Positions 35,585-42,144 of a DNA stretch of 64,000 nucleotides are shown one piece after another; positions within the stretch are counted from its first letter, which is position 1; the number at the start of each line of letters is the position of its first letter. A program made the position numbers and the translations under genes. Source of the DNA: Candidatus Omnitrophota bacterium. Lineage in GTDB: Bacteria; Omnitrophota; Gorgyraeia; 2-01-FULL-45-10. The stretch spans positions 1 to 64,000 of the forward strand of contig JBAZKM010000005.1 of NCBI GenBank assembly GCA_041650805.1, in the 5' to 3' direction. The notes under the pieces are model-generated. The model did not search any database. It had not been told where the DNA came from and saw only the letters and a program-made list of their open reading frames with translations.

Positions 35585-36025
35585 ATGAGATATACCAGAG
35601 GCACGATAGGAAGGGTATTCCTCGTCAAGTTCGACGATAAGGACATCCTCCTGGAAGAGATAGACGCCCTCGCCCGGAAAGAGCGGATCAAGGCGGCGAC
35701 CTTCATATTCCTGGGCGCGCTGAGGGAAGGGGACCTCGTGACGGGCCCGAAGAGACCTGTCATCCCGCCCGATCCGAACTGGACGAGTTTCAAGGGCGCG
35801 TGGGAGGTCTTCGGCACCGGGACGATATTCACGAATAAGAGCGGTCCGCAGATACACATCCACACCTCCATGGGAAAGAGGAACAAGACGCTCACCGGCT
35901 GCGTCCGGAAGGGCTCGAAGGTCTTCCTCGTCATAGAGGCGGTCATCTTCGAGCTCAAGGGCGTAAAGGCGGCAAAGGACCTCGACCCCTCGACCGGCCT
36001 GAATCTCCTGCAGATAGGGAAGTAG
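35585..36025 (+). CDS. PPC/DUF296 domain protein
   Basis: The 146-residue protein is a single PPC (DUF296) domain: GRVFLVKFDDKDILLEEIDALARKE at the start, FIFLGALREG in the middle, and the His-containing GPQIHIHTSMGK (about residues 91-102) with LTGCV behind. In plants the domain is joined to AT-hooks; bacterial stand-alone proteins form trimers of unknown function. The ATG at 35585 is preferred because a GGAGGT site sits eight bases upstream. Confidence 0.85.
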   Translation: MRYTRGTIGRVFLVKFDDKDILLEEIDALARKERIKAATFIFLGALREGDLVTGPKRPVIPPDPNWTSFKGAWEVFGTGTIFTNKSGPQIHIHTSMGKRNKTLTGCVRKGSKVFLVIEAVIFELKGVKAAKDLDPSTGLNLLQIGK

Positions 36026-36067
36026 GCGGGAGAATTTCCAAATTTCCGGGACCCCGGAGGTAAAGAT

Positions 36068-36310
36068 ATGTCGCAAAAAGAAGATAAGAAGTGGTACTTT
36101 AGAAATACGACGCTGGCCGTCGCTATTTTGTGTGTCGGACCGCTGGCTTTGCCGTTGCTTTGGGCCAATCCGGGGTTTCGACCGAAGGGTAAGATATTTA
36201 TCAGCATCGCCATCATTGTGTTGAGCATAGTCCTATTTATAGGATTCGCCAGATCACTTGAGTCCGCGGGCGATTACTATAAGATGCTCGATGATATGTT
36301 GAAGCAGTAA
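36068..36310 (+). CDS. Small two-helix membrane protein
   Basis: The 80-residue protein has two hydrophobic helices (about residues 15-33 and 43-61) joined by a basic NPGFRPKGK turn, with an amphipathic C-terminus. I recognise no family. A GGAGG site precedes the ATG at the right distance. It lies just upstream of the STAS gene and may share its transcript. Confidence 0.6.
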   Translation: MSQKEDKKWYFRNTTLAVAILCVGPLALPLLWANPGFRPKGKIFISIAIIVLSIVLFIGFARSLESAGDYYKMLDDMLKQ

Positions 36311-36327
36311 ATTCCCCGGGAATAACG

Positions 36328-36660
36328 ATGAAGAATAACGAGATATGCGGGAACAGTAATGTGACCGTCCAGAAGAAGGACGGGGAGGTCGTTATAAAGA
36401 TAATAGGCGACTTTGACAGCTCTACGACACCCTCGATACAGAAGTGCTGCAAGAAGATAAAGGAGAACGGGGACGCGGGGAAGATCATACTCGATTTCGC
36501 GAGAGCCGTTCGGGTGGATACGACCGCCTTCGCATGCATAATCAACTTCATCAAGGAGCATATAGGTTCCGGGACGGAGATATTCGTTACTAACCTGCAT
36601 GACCCGGAAGAGCGGCTTATGGACATATTGAAGGTGGAGAAGCTGATAAAGGTCCTGTGA
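36328..36660 (+). CDS. STAS-domain anti-sigma factor antagonist-like protein
   Basis: This 110-residue protein is a single STAS domain: VTVQKKDGEVVIKIIGDFDSSTTPSIQKCC..., then KIILDFARAVRVDTTAFACIINF, where the canonical phosphorylatable Ser in DSSG is replaced by Thr-Thr (about residues 70-71). Such proteins act in partner-switching cascades controlling sigma factors or transport. No kinase or phosphatase partner lies next to it. It overlaps the following lipoprotein gene. Confidence 0.8.
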   Translation: MKNNEICGNSNVTVQKKDGEVVIKIIGDFDSSTTPSIQKCCKKIKENGDAGKIILDFARAVRVDTTAFACIINFIKEHIGSGTEIFVTNLHDPEERLMDILKVEKLIKVL

Positions 36661-36866
36661 TGGTACAAAATATGGCGAAGGGTAGGATGACGGTAATAGG
36701 GGCAGTCGTTATGGTAACGGCATGTTGCGGTTGCGCCTCTTTGATGCTTAAGGAGAAGGAGAGGGCGCTCGACGAGGCTTTTGATAAGGGCAAGATAACA
36801 AAGACCGAGTACTATTCATCTATCGGCGACCTGCAACGGGAAAAGGCCAGGAAGGGCCTGAAATAG
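36660..36866 (+). CDS. Small lipoprotein
   Basis: The 68-residue protein begins at ATG 36660, overlapping the STAS stop. The signal sequence ends in a lipobox-like ACCGC segment, and a charged, helical mature part follows (LKEKERALDEAFDKGKITKTEYY). The mature segment resembles short SHOCT-like helices that link oligomers. Its function is unknown. Confidence 0.6.
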   Translation: MVQNMAKGRMTVIGAVVMVTACCGCASLMLKEKERALDEAFDKGKITKTEYYSSIGDLQREKARKGLK

Positions 36867-36906
36867 GATGGGTCGATCATGAGTTATTATTTACCGGCAG
36901 TCCTGA

Positions 36907-37116
36907 GACAGGTTCTCGGTCGATACGTATAAAGATGCGGAAGCGATGATAAGGGCGCTTAAGCGCCTCAGCGCCGATAACCTGACGAACCTCACCCCGC
37001 ATCCCCTTAAGGTCTTCTTCTCTTACAGCCATCCGCCCGTCCTTACGAGGATAGCGGACATAAGGGCGCGGAGTGAGCAGGCGCACTCCCGGGAGGACCT
37101 TACGGCGAAGTGTTAA
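36907..37116 (+). pseudogene. 3' remnant of an M48 (Ste24/HtpX-type) zinc protease gene
   Basis: This frame opens just after a TGA (36904-36906) and encodes DRFSVDTYKDAEAMIRALKRLS, then a segment with NLTNLTPHPL, FFSYSHPPVL and TRIADIRAR. This is recognisably the C-terminal end of M48 peptidases, which read EADRF...NLSNL-PHP...YSHPP...RI. The catalytic HExxH part is missing and the upstream 40 bp do not continue the homology. It therefore looks like the tail left after deletion of most of the gene. Confidence 0.65.
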
Positions 37117-37139
37117 CCCGCGAAGATTTGTGATATAAT
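37113..37139 (+). promoter_or_regulatory. Extended -10 promoter giving a leaderless start
   Basis: TGTGATATAAT (extended -10; TATAAT 37134-37139) lies six bases before the ATG at 37146, with no ribosome-binding site. A TTAACC at 37113-37118 is a poor -35. Confidence 0.45.
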
Positions 37140-37145
37140 TATCCC

Positions 37146-37760
37146 ATGGAGACGGAAGATAACCTTATAGCGTCTAAATTCGAAGAATGGACGAAAGGGA
37201 AGGACCCTAAAGAGGCGAGGATATCGGTATTCGAGCATATCCGCGACATACCGTATGCGATAGTCCCGTCTTTGAGGGACCCGGCCGCCGGCCCTTCCGG
37301 CCTCCTGAAATTATGCAAGGGCTCATGCGTGCCGAAGCACTTTTTACTCGGGACGATGTTCGGCATGCTGGGGATAAGCGTTAAGTACGCCACATACACC
37401 TTCAGCTGGGATGACCCAGGCGTAAAGTATCCTCCCGACCTGAGGGCGCTCGTAAAGAAGATGCCGATAACCGGCCACCTCGCCTGCAAGGCCCTGATCG
37501 ACGGCAGATGGGTATTGGTCGATGCCACATGGGACAGGCCGCTCGCGAAGGCGGGGTTCCCGGTAAATGAGCGCTGGGACGGCGTAAGCGATACGGCGAA
37601 CGCCGTCAAATACATAAAAGAGACGGTCCACGAAAGTCTCGAAGAGAGGATCGAGTACGACGGCGCCGTGAGAGGCGCGTTCACGGCCGGAGAGAAGGCC
37701 GCTTATGGCGAATTCATCCGGAGACTTAACCCCTGGCTCGATAAGATCAGGGGACGATAG
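37146..37760 (+). CDS. Transglutaminase-like cysteine hydrolase fold protein
   Basis: The 204-residue protein has a transglutaminase/peptidase-like catalytic triad in order: Cys61 (KGSCVPKH), His111 (TGHLACKA) and Asp126 (WVLVDATWD). The spacing and the Gly-x-Cys-x-x-x-His and V-D-A-T-W patterns fit the prokaryotic transglutaminase-like superfamily. There is no signal peptide, so it is cytoplasmic. Such enzymes hydrolyse or transfer amide bonds. The substrate is unknown. Confidence 0.75.
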   Translation: METEDNLIASKFEEWTKGKDPKEARISVFEHIRDIPYAIVPSLRDPAAGPSGLLKLCKGSCVPKHFLLGTMFGMLGISVKYATYTFSWDDPGVKYPPDLRALVKKMPITGHLACKALIDGRWVLVDATWDRPLAKAGFPVNERWDGVSDTANAVKYIKETVHESLEERIEYDGAVRGAFTAGEKAAYGEFIRRLNPWLDKIRGR

Positions 37761-37826
37761 CTTTGGCCCGGGCGTGGGGCCCGCGCCTGTCACGGGAAAG
37801 CGGTAACCAAAAAAGGAGAGGAAGTC

Positions 37827-38060
37827 ATGGCAGATGCAGCTGTAGAAAGCAAACATGATAAATTCAAAAGGCTGGCGACGCAGAGGGTGGCGAACGCGCT
37901 CAAGAAGGTAGAGCTGATCGGGAACCTCTCTTCTTCCGGCTACGAATATTCTACGGAAGAGGTGGATAAGATATTCACCGCCCTCCAGCAGACTCTCGAC
38001 AGCACGAAGAACAGGTTCTCCAAGAGCAAGAAAGAAGAGACGAAGAAATTCGAACTATAG
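37827..38060 (+). CDS. Small conserved hypothetical protein
   Basis: The 77-residue basic, helical protein contains RVANALKKVELIGNLSSSGYEYSTEEVDKIF-like sequence (about residues 20-50). I have the impression of a widespread small family with the pattern R-V-N-x-x-L-K-x-I-x-x-I-G-N-L-S, whose function I do not know. A strong AAAAGGAGAGG site precedes it. It ends 11 bp before the release factor-like gene. Confidence 0.6.
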   Translation: MADAAVESKHDKFKRLATQRVANALKKVELIGNLSSSGYEYSTEEVDKIFTALQQTLDSTKNRFSKSKKEETKKFEL

Positions 38061-38071
38061 ACGGCTCGTGT

Positions 38072-38428
38072 GTGATCAAGATCAGGGAGGCGGACCTCGA
38101 GGAAAAGTTCATATGCTCGAGCAAGCCGGGCGGGCAGAAGGTCAATAAGACGTCCGCGTGCGTATACCTCAGGCACAGGCCCACGGGTATCGAGGTCAAG
38201 TGCCAGAGGGAGCGCTCCCAGGCCCTGAACCGGCTTCTTGCCAGGAGGATACTCGTCGGTAAGGTCGAATCGCTCGTCCTGGGCAGGGAGGCGAGGGAGC
38301 GGAAGGAGATAGAGAAGATAAGGCGCCAGAAACGTAGACGCTCCCGCAGGGCCAGGGAGAAGATACTCAGGGATAAGAAGATACATTCCGAAAAGAAGCG
38401 GCTGAGGATATCCCCCGGCATAGAATAG
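38072..38428 (+). CDS. Stand-alone GGQ release factor-like protein (ArfB-type)
   Basis: This 118-residue protein is only the RF-1 domain: CSSKPGGQKVNKTSACVYLRH with the catalytic GGQ (about residues 19-21). A very basic C-terminal tail with about 20 Arg/Lys follows. It has no codon-recognition domain. This matches ArfB/YaeJ-type peptidyl-tRNA hydrolases that free ribosomes stalled without a stop codon, with the basic tail entering the mRNA channel. It starts at GTG 38072. Confidence 0.85.
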   Translation: MIKIREADLEEKFICSSKPGGQKVNKTSACVYLRHRPTGIEVKCQRERSQALNRLLARRILVGKVESLVLGREARERKEIEKIRRQKRRRSRRAREKILRDKKIHSEKKRLRISPGIE

Positions 38429-38455
38429 ATCTTCGGAAATAACAGGAGGTGCGGC

Positions 38456-39313
38456 ATGGGTCTTATGGGTTGGATAATAGCGGTCATAGTGGTCATATTT
38501 CTTCTGGGGATAAGGATCGTGCGCCCCACGCACAGGGGGCTTGTCGAGAGGTTCGGCAGGTATAACCGCTTTGCCAGCCCCGGGTTCAACTGGATAATCC
38601 CGGCGGTCGAAGTGCTCTACAGGATCAATATAACGGAACAGATGATAGACGCCGAGCCCCAGGAGATCATCACCAACGATAACCTGAATGCCAAGGTCGA
38701 CGCGCAGGTATATTTCAAGGTGAAGGCGGATGAGGATAACGTGAAGAGCACGCAGTATAACGTGAATAATTACCAGTGGCAGATCGTGAACCTGGCGCGC
38801 ACCACGTTGAGGAATATCATCGGCACCCTTACCCTGAAATCGGCCAACAGCGAGAGGGGCAAGATCAACGCCGAGCTGCACAAGACCCTCTGCGAAGAGA
38901 CCGCGAGCTGGGGGCTGGAGATCGTCAGGACCGAGCTGAAAGAGATAGACCCTCCCAAGGACGTCCAGGAGACGATGAATAAGGTCGTCAAGGCAGAGAA
39001 CGAGAAGATCGCGGCGATCGATTATGCCACCGCGACCGAGACCGCGGCAGACGGCCAGAAGAGGGCGGAGATCAAGAAGGCCGAGGGCATAAAGCAGGCG
39101 CGCATCCTGGAGGCGGAGGGTGAGGCGGCGGCGATAAAGCTGGTCAATGAGGCGGCAGAGCACTATTTTGTGGGCAACGCGCAGGTCCTGCGGAAACTCG
39201 AGGCGGTCGAAAAGTCACTGGCGAACAACGCGAAGATCGTCGTCCCGGCAAATACGGAGTTGGTAAACGTCATCGGCGAAATGGCCGGTATCCTGCCCCT
39301 GAAGCACAAATAG
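38456..39313 (+). CDS. SPFH/Band 7 membrane protein (stomatin-like)
   Basis: The 285-residue protein has an N-terminal membrane helix (about residues 4-22). An SPFH domain follows: GIRIVRPTHRGLVERFGRYNRFASPGFNWIIP, then IDAEPQEIITNDNLNAKVDAQVYFKV and the helical region EKIAAIDYATATETAADGQKRAEIKKAEGI. These proteins form ring-shaped scaffolds in the membrane and bind proteases. No NfeD partner gene is adjacent. The last 128 bp including the stop and 3' flank are duplicated at 41513-41640, on the far side of the AbiE insertion. Confidence 0.9.
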   Translation: MGLMGWIIAVIVVIFLLGIRIVRPTHRGLVERFGRYNRFASPGFNWIIPAVEVLYRINITEQMIDAEPQEIITNDNLNAKVDAQVYFKVKADEDNVKSTQYNVNNYQWQIVNLARTTLRNIIGTLTLKSANSERGKINAELHKTLCEETASWGLEIVRTELKEIDPPKDVQETMNKVVKAENEKIAAIDYATATETAADGQKRAEIKKAEGIKQARILEAEGEAAAIKLVNEAAEHYFVGNAQVLRKLEAVEKSLANNAKIVVPANTELVNVIGEMAGILPLKHK

Positions 39314-39327
39314 CCGTAAGTATCCGC
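39200..39327 (+). repeat. Direct repeat copy 1: 3' end of SPFH gene and flank
   Basis: This 128-bp segment covers the last 37 codons, the stop and 14 bp of flank. It recurs at 41513-41640 with three base differences, all silent in the coding part. Confidence 0.9.
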
Positions 39328-39374
39328 GATATTGTCGCAACTGCGTTATTTCACCCATGCCGTAGCGCATCGCA

Positions 39375-39400
39375 GTAGCCGACGTTTTAACGTCGGCTAC
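39375..39400. repeat. Perfect palindromic hairpin
   Basis: GTAGCCGACGTT and its exact complement AACGTCGGCTAC are separated by TT. No T run follows, so a REP-like element is more likely than a terminator. Confidence 0.7.
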
Positions 39401-39411
39401 GTCTGTGGACA

Positions 39412-39470
39412 AAAATAGGGACAGCGACCATTTTCTGTTAATAAATAGGCGCTGACCCCATTTTAGGTGA
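39412..39470. repeat. 59-bp REP-like direct repeat, copy 1
   Basis: The sequence is identical to 41456-41514. Its ends are imperfect inverted repeats (AAAATAGGGACAGCG against CGCTGACCCCATTTT), so each copy can fold into a hairpin. It borders the AbiE-carrying segment on the left. Confidence 0.9.
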
Positions 39471-39655
39471 AACAGTTCAAGCTCCATCCCTATACGGTTC
39501 GTAGGCTGGCAAGAGCGAAGAAGATCCCTGCCTTTAGGTTCGGCGGCCAATGGCGATTCCGAGGGGATGAGATAAGCGAATGGTCAAAACATCGCCCTGC
39601 GCCCAAATCGTACACTCCATTTTCAGTATCCGACATAGCCAGTCGTCTGCGCTAA
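39467..39655 (+). pseudogene. 5'-truncated excisionase/MerR-like helix-turn-helix gene
   Basis: The frame encodes 62 residues: FKLHPYTVRRLARAKKIPAFRFGGQWRF, then ISEWSKHR. This is the second part of the HTH_17 excisionase fold. Family members have about 12 more residues (Y-L-T-V-x-E-V-A) before this point; here they are replaced by the 59-bp repeat, whose last four bases supply the GTG start. Truncation at a repeat edge suggests the repeat marks a recombination junction. Whether the short form still binds DNA is unknown. Confidence 0.6.
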
Positions 39656-39742
39656 AGAGGCGTATATCTGGCCGGGCATAATCTCATACAATCTAATATA
39701 ATCTCATATAGTTGAAGTACGACAAAACAGAGAAAAAATAGC

Positions 39743-39781
39743 TTGACATTCTGTCAGAAAAAGTGTATATTTTTTCTGACA
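39743..39781 (+). promoter_or_regulatory. AbiE promoter with overlapping palindromic operator
   Basis: TTGACA (39743-39748), a 17-bp spacer and TATATT (39766-39771) form a strong promoter. TGTCAGAAAAA (39752-39762) and its exact complement TTTTTCTGACA (39771-39781) surround the -10. AbiEi antitoxins repress their own promoters by binding such inverted repeats. Confidence 0.75.
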
Positions 39782-39798
39782 AGAGAGAGGTGGCATAA

Positions 39799-40398
39799 AT
39801 GACGCAAAGCATTGATAATAGGATACTTAACAGGATATACGGAAGGCATAGGGGTTGGGTCTTTACTCCAATCACATTTCTTGACCTTGGAAGTCGTACA
39901 GCCGTTGATCAGACTTTGGGACGTCTGACTAAATCAGGAACTATACGTCGTTTGGCTCGAGGATTGTATGACTACCCCGCGAAACATCCCGATTTTGGCG
40001 ACCTTCCGCCTAATTATGATCGTATCGCACAAGCACTGGCGGGACGAGATAATTTGAAAATTCAGCCTTCCGGCGCATATGCCGCCAATCTGCTTGGTTT
40101 AACGGAGCAGGTTCCGGCAAAGATTGTTTTTTTCACGGACGGCCCTAATCGTAAAGTGCAAATAGGTAAAAGGAAGATCGTTTTAAAAAGAACAACGCCG
40201 AGAAACATGGCAACAGCAGGACGGATAAGTGGATTAGTCATTCAGGCCCTGCGTTATTTAAAGCAGCGTAATATAGATGCAACTGTCATTGCAAAGCTTA
40301 AAAGACGATTGTCCGGTGATGATAAAAGTACGCTTATGAATGATATTCGTTATGCCCCGGCATGGATAGGAAATATCTTTAGAAGAATACAAAAGTGA
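39799..40398 (+). CDS. AbiEi-type antitoxin (transcriptional repressor)
   Basis: The 199-residue protein fits the type IV AbiEi/DUF6088 antitoxin family: an N-terminal winged helix (about residues 5-60, with LDLGSRTAVDQTLGRLTKSGTIRRLARGLYDYP) followed by the C-terminal AbiEi domain (QPSGAYAANLLGLTEQVPAKIVFFTDGPNRKVQIG). The antitoxin counteracts the AbiEii nucleotidyltransferase and represses the operon. A palindromic operator overlaps the promoter, and an AGAGAGG site precedes the start. It lies seven bases before the toxin gene. Codon use is AT-rich, unlike the flanks. Confidence 0.85.
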   Translation: MTQSIDNRILNRIYGRHRGWVFTPITFLDLGSRTAVDQTLGRLTKSGTIRRLARGLYDYPAKHPDFGDLPPNYDRIAQALAGRDNLKIQPSGAYAANLLGLTEQVPAKIVFFTDGPNRKVQIGKRKIVLKRTTPRNMATAGRISGLVIQALRYLKQRNIDATVIAKLKRRLSGDDKSTLMNDIRYAPAWIGNIFRRIQK

Positions 40399-40405
40399 GA
40401 AGTTT

Positions 40406-41422
40406 ATGGATAATTTTTTGTTATTAAAGGATTCAGATAAAAAAGCATATTTTGATGTAGTGGCGGATGAATTAGGTGTCACGCCTCAGCTTATAGAAAA
40501 AGATTTCTGGGTATGCTGGATACTCAAAATGCTTTTTTCATTGCCTAAATCAGGCAGTCACTTGACGTTCAAAGGAGGCACGTCGCTTTCTAAGTGCTAT
40601 AACGTTATCAAGCGTTTTTCCGAAGACGTTGATGTTTCAATCGAAAGGACTTTTTTAACAAGTCAAGAATCGATTGAACCAGACAGGAAACAGGGCACTA
40701 AAGAAAATCAGCGAAGGTTGGATCGCTTGAAGCAGGCATGCCAAGAAAAGATTGTCGATGTGATTATTCCCGAGTTGGAGGATAACATTGGCTCCGCTTT
40801 ATCTAGTATAGGGAAATGGGTGATTAAACTGGATCCTGATGATCCGGATAATCAAACCATTTTATTTACCTACCCGAGCGCTATCGAAAATGGCAAGGGC
40901 GGCTATGTTCAGCCCGTTGTAAAAATTGAACTCGGAGCGAGATCGGATCATTGGCCTGTTGCGGTTATGTCTGTTAAGCCTTATGTTTCTGATGCGGCCG
41001 GTAAGGTGACTATTGAAGGCGCGCAGGTACGCGTTTTGGGGGCCGAAAGAACATTCTGGGAAAAAGCGACAATATTACATGCAATAAGCCATGGCTCAAA
41101 ATTACGCGCAAGGATGTCACGCCACTACTACGACGTGGGCGAGATGGTTGGTTCTTCTATTTATAGCAAAGCTATTCAGAATATTGACTTGTTGATAAAA
41201 GTTGCTGAGCATAAGGACTTATTTTTTAAAGACAGTAAGGCGCGGTATGATTTGGCAAAGCCCGGGAGTCTTCGGTTAATGCCTTTAGGAGAGCATCTTG
41301 TTCAGCTAAATGATGACTATCGGCAAATGCAGGAAATGTTTTTTGAGGACCCGCCGTCTTTTGAAAGTATTTTGGAAAAATTGAAGACGGCAGAAGAAGA
41401 GATTAACAGGATCAAGCAATGA
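40406..41422 (+). CDS. AbiEii-type nucleotidyltransferase toxin
   Basis: The 338-residue protein carries the AbiEii/MenT signature: LTFKGGTSLSK (GGTS at residues 57-60) and FSEDVD (residues 71-76), the metal-binding D-x-D of the nucleotidyltransferase fold. Further conserved basic residues occur at EKATILHA. Such toxins add nucleotides to tRNA or other RNA and stop translation, giving abortive infection or plasmid stabilisation. It is directly downstream of the antitoxin gene and ends 33 bp before the second 59-bp repeat. Confidence 0.88.
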   Translation: MDNFLLLKDSDKKAYFDVVADELGVTPQLIEKDFWVCWILKMLFSLPKSGSHLTFKGGTSLSKCYNVIKRFSEDVDVSIERTFLTSQESIEPDRKQGTKENQRRLDRLKQACQEKIVDVIIPELEDNIGSALSSIGKWVIKLDPDDPDNQTILFTYPSAIENGKGGYVQPVVKIELGARSDHWPVAVMSVKPYVSDAAGKVTIEGAQVRVLGAERTFWEKATILHAISHGSKLRARMSRHYYDVGEMVGSSIYSKAIQNIDLLIKVAEHKDLFFKDSKARYDLAKPGSLRLMPLGEHLVQLNDDYRQMQEMFFEDPPSFESILEKLKTAEEEINRIKQ

Positions 41423-41455
41423 ACTATTGGTGGACGTCACTACCACTTTTCAAGG

Positions 41456-41514
41456 AAAATAGGGACAGCGACCATTTTCTGTTAATAAATAGGCGCTGAC
41501 CCCATTTTAGGTGA
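41456..41514. repeat. 59-bp REP-like direct repeat, copy 2
   Basis: The sequence is identical to 39412-39470. It joins directly, with a two-base overlap, to the duplicated SPFH 3' end, so this copy is also at a junction. Confidence 0.9.
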
Positions 41515-41626
41515 GGCGGTCGAAAAGTCATTGGCGAACAACGCGAAGATCGTCGTCCCGGCAAATACGGAGCTGGTAAACGTCATCGGCGAAATGGCCG
41601 GTATCCTGCCCCTGAAGCATAAATAG
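41513..41626 (+). pseudogene. Duplicated 3' end of the SPFH gene
   Basis: The 37 last codons of the SPFH gene recur here, followed by its stop and flank to 41640. Three base changes relative to 39200-39327 are all silent. The fragment has no start and cannot make the protein. It marks where the chromosome resumes after the AbiE insertion. Confidence 0.85.
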
Positions 41627-41669
41627 CCGTAAGTATCCGCCATTCGGTACGGTAATCCGACAAGATGCT

Positions 41670-41798
41670 GGTCCTCCTTCGCCCTTCAATGCGGATACTG
41701 AGGTAGGGCTTCGGAGAGACTGCGGCGCTCATTGAGGTTTCAGAAGTTGATAGACAGTTTGCTGGCGTAGCTCAGTTGGTAGGGCAGCGGTTTTGTAA
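41670..41798. repeat. Left att-like direct repeat with truncated tRNA-Thr (41761-41798)
   Basis: The repeat matches 49615-49743 over its length except for a short variable patch, one T/C change and two changes within the tRNA part. The tRNA portion is 38 bases and stops after the anticodon loop, so it cannot fold into a functional tRNA. Confidence 0.85.
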
Positions 41799-42008
41799 TT
41801 CAACAAAGGCCGTTTCTCAAGGCCTTATCACCCCGTAAGTTACAACTTCCCCAATTGCGAACCCCTTAAAACATTCAGTATAGAGTGGTATTGTTTAGTA
41901 TCCTTTCGTCAAGAAGTTGGCACCTACAAGACACCAAAGCCCAAAACGGGACCACCTCCTGACCCCCCGAACACCCCCGGTGAGCCAATATAGTGCCTCA
42001 CGATTTGC

Positions 42009-42037
42009 TTGTAGACAAAAAGCCTCAGTGCTATAAT
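42009..42037 (+). promoter_or_regulatory. Probable sigma-70 promoter of the methyltransferase
   Basis: TTGTAG (42009-42014), a 17-bp spacer and TATAAT (42032-42037) precede the methyltransferase gene by about 110 bp. Confidence 0.6.
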
Positions 42038-42090
42038 AATACCCAATATGGATAATGACAATGCAAGCTTACATATAAGAAGGTTATATG

Positions 42091-42110
42091 GCCGGGAATA
42101 AAATCCCGGC
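42091..42110 (+). promoter_or_regulatory. Leader hairpin, possible attenuator
   Basis: GCCGGGA and TCCCGGC enclose a six-base loop, followed by an AT-rich TTATTTATTT stretch. A short open frame from ATG 42048 ends inside this hairpin (TAA 42099-42101). It could terminate part of the transcription before the methyltransferase gene. Confidence 0.45.
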
Positions 42111-42144
42111 TTATTTATTTGGGGCACGAACCGAAAATAAAAAT

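Larger units (their letters stand above)
39328..41512. mobile_element. AbiE-carrying insertion beside the SPFH gene
   Basis: This segment of about 2.2 kb lies between two copies of the SPFH gene's 3' end and contains two identical 59-bp REP-like repeats, a truncated excisionase-like gene and an AbiEi/AbiEii pair. Its coding sequence is much richer in A/T than the SPFH gene. No transposase or integrase is present, so it may have moved by recombination between repeats or with enzymes supplied elsewhere. Confidence 0.65.
41799..42144. other. Left-end intergenic region of the island
   Basis: No gene is recognisable here. It begins with a small inverted repeat (GGCC...GGCC, about 41808-41824). 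A Pro-rich open frame ending near 41992 has no start and no clear homology. A promoter (42009-42037) and a hairpin (42091-42110) occupy the last third. Confidence 0.6.

Noticed and set aside
37940..39163. Open frame of 407 codons on the minus strand
   Set aside because: It is antisense to three recognised genes (hypothetical, GGQ protein, SPFH) and shows no domain.
41899..41992. Possible integrase remnant next to the truncated tRNA
   Set aside because: A plus-strand frame ends in a Pro-rich tail at a place where an integrase tail would be expected, but no catalytic motif of tyrosine recombinases is visible, so I do not call it.
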